Source: Alkalibacterium olivapovliticus
GTDB taxonomy: Bacteria; Bacillota; Bacilli; Lactobacillales; Carnobacteriaceae_A
Direction of reading: 5' to 3'
Assembly (NCBI RefSeq): GCF_003003275.1
Contig: NZ_PVTO01000018.1
Coordinates: 1-53,827, forward strand
DNA length: 53,827 nucleotides
This document shows positions 52,528-53,827 of the stretch, in pieces (the first letter of the stretch is position 1; every line of letters begins with the position of its first letter). Made by a program: the position numbers and the translations under genes. The notes under the pieces are model-generated. The model saw only the letters and a program-made list of their open reading frames with translations. It was not told the origin of the DNA and made no database searches.

Positions 52528-53598
52528 TTAGTGCGTTGATTTTACATGAATGTCACGCTGAGGAAATGGAATGCTGATGTCATGCTGATCAAATTTCTCA
52601 AAGATCTTAAAGCGCAGATCACTTGGAATCCTGAATTCTCTTTCTTCTGACTGTGTGTCGATCCAGAACCAGACGGTGAAATCCAGTGACGATTCTCCAA
52701 ACTCTTCAAAGAACACACGTGGTTCTGGGTCTGAGAGAATATTGGGCCAGCTTTCTTCTCTCAGTTCAATCACCGCTTCCTTAAGAAGTCGTTTGACGAG
52801 CATCACATCACTGCCATAAGAAACGCCCACGCCGACCGCTATTCTCAGTCTCGTGTCGGCATAGGAGCGATTCACGAATTTTTCTTCCAGGAAATAAGAA
52901 TTAGGAATGATCATCCGCTCATGCATACGTGTGCGCACCACAGTTGCTCTTAGTTTGATTTCTTCGACATCCGCGATCGTGCCGTCTATAATAATGCGGT
53001 CCCCCACCTTGATCGGACGTTCAAATAAGATGATCAGACCCGAAATAAAGTTGGACATGACATTCTGAAGGCCAAACCCGATCCCTACACCAAGAACACT
53101 GGCGAACACAGTAAAGCTCGTCAAATTAAAGCCAATTGAAGAGAACGCAATCAGTATAGCTATCGTGATAATTGTGTAATGAAAGAATGTATTCATAGAG
53201 GCCTGTACTCCTCTATCTAAGCCATATTTCTCATAAACAGTCGGTAAGATATATGACCGGATCGCATTGGAAATTTTAACAGCTAACACGAGAGAAAATA
53301 AAATCGTCAGCACTAGAAAAATTGTAATGTCTGTATCCCCAAATACAAAAAGCGTCTGGTATATAAAAGATGTCCGTGAAAAATACGTAAATAAGTATAT
53401 AATAACAGCAAAGAATGTCAGCCAGTTCAGAATGGTCGTCAGAAACAAACGGGTTCGTTCATTACTGACCAGTCGTTTTAATCCTTCATTTAATCCAAAA
53501 CGAATGAGTAAAATAAGGCAAAACCCAACTATAGCCCATATCCAAAACCTGATTCCTGAATAATCTGCTGTTTCTATTCCAGTTATAAGTGTGTCCAT
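52528..53598 (-). CDS. MscS-family mechanosensitive channel
   Basis: Membrane channel of 356 aa. Four N-terminal helices, then the pore helix and beta domain with the family core GFGLQNVMSNFISGLIILFERPIKVGDRI (about residues 175-205) and a C-terminal alpha/beta domain. It gates solute efflux on hypo-osmotic shock. Together with mscL it suggests frequent osmotic change. Longer than E. coli MscS (286 aa) because of extra N-terminal helices. Between it and the intron end are only ~135 bases. Confidence 0.92.
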   Translation of the reverse strand: MDTLITGIETADYSGIRFWIWAIVGFCLILLIRFGLNEGLKRLVSNERTRLFLTTILNWLTFFAVIIYLFTYFSRTSFIYQTLFVFGDTDITIFLVLTILFSLVLAVKISNAIRSYILPTVYEKYGLDRGVQASMNTFFHYTIITIAILIAFSSIGFNLTSFTVFASVLGVGIGFGLQNVMSNFISGLIILFERPIKVGDRIIIDGTIADVEEIKLRATVVRTRMHERMIIPNSYFLEEKFVNRSYADTRLRIAVGVGVSYGSDVMLVKRLLKEAVIELREESWPNILSDPEPRVFFEEFGESSLDFTVWFWIDTQSEEREFRIPSDLRFKIFEKFDQHDISIPFPQRDIHVKSTH

Positions 53599-53733
53599 AT
53601 GATATCCTTTCTAATCAAAATCTGTATCTACAGTTTACCAAATCCAGCCTGCTTTAACGACTGTTACACTGCACAACCATTTCACTAAAGTCGACTGGTT
53701 TATGCTAGTCATTCTATTGCAATTATGATTTTA

Positions 53734-53827
53734 ATCGAGTAGGAGATAAATGATTAATTCATTTATCGTCCTCTCACACCACCGTACGTACGGTTCCGTA
53801 TACGGCGGTTCAATATCTTAAGTAAGC
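53734..53827 (-). mobile_element. 3' end of a group IIC-like intron (partial)
   Basis: On the minus strand, 53777-53810 folds as group II domain V: 34 nt, AACCGCCGTA / TACGGTGGT lower stem with the CGC triad, a two-base CG bulge and TACG-GAAC-CGTA upper hairpin. Domain VI follows with GATAAATGA/TCATTTATC arms (53745-53753 and 53759-53767), and the sequence ends CCTACTCGAT, a usual 3' end of group IIC introns, near 53734. The intron body and any reverse transcriptase lie beyond the right edge. Confidence 0.8.

Overview
The window comes from a low-to-moderate GC Firmicute, most likely a Lactobacillales member of the Carnobacteriaceae (Alkalibacterium/Marinilactibacillus-like). The pointers are Met-specific T-boxes in front of metNIQ, a mevalonate-pathway HMG-CoA synthase, Zur boxes of the Bacillus type, strong Shine-Dalgarno sites, and very acidic exported lipoproteins that suit a salt- or alkali-tolerant lifestyle. 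The genus is inference; no rRNA or marker gene is present. Everything looks chromosomal.

Layout. 1-8860 is a carbohydrate locus on the minus strand: a GH95-like glycosidase with a cre site at its promoter, a YesM/YesN-type two-component system, a YesL membrane protein, an unidentified lipoprotein and an LplB-type permease, whose expected LplC partner is not seen. 8975-13050 holds a MATE exporter, an isochorismatase-fold hydrolase, a small membrane protein, an AraC regulator and a VOC protein. 13093-15570 has a 49-aa membrane/coiled-coil protein and an ABC exporter half-transporter. 15622-19123 is a methionine importer (metNIQ) behind two complete tandem AUG-specifier T-box leaders. 19139-28513 carries two PhnDCE-type ABC importers. 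The first is complete. The second has its binding protein 1.6 kb away. mscL, a DUF554 gene, a candidate structured RNA and an array of dyad-symmetric repeats with a 52-bp period lie between or inside them.

28646-32243 is a compact zinc-starvation (Zur) regulon. Three Zur boxes overlap three well-formed promoters that drive zinc-free paralogues of ribosomal proteins S14, L33 and L32, a COG0523 GTPase with a His-rich loop, a ZinT-domain lipoprotein and two small proteins. Two of these genes are not simple ORFs: the ZinT lipoprotein has one in-frame amber codon, and one small gene needs a -1 shift at a correctly phased A AAA AAA heptamer.

32244-40863 contains mvaS and the glutamate synthase genes gltBD with the divergent activator gltC; the two promoters overlap head-on beside a GltC-type box. 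40876-45219 holds an MDR oxidoreductase, a phosphoribosyltransferase-fold protein, a YtxH protein, a WrbA-like flavoprotein and an XRE-TPR regulator. 45261-52501 is the phosphate-starvation block: phoPR diverging from pstS-pstC-pstA-pstB-phoU, with a PHO box before pstS and an attenuator after it. The right edge has an MscS channel and the 3' end (domains V and VI) of a group IIC-like intron running off the window.

The items most worth a second look are the 52-bp phased dyad array (26302-26704), the neighbouring RNA candidate (26067-26210), the frameshift heptamer and amber codon inside the Zur regulon, and the tandem methionine T-boxes.
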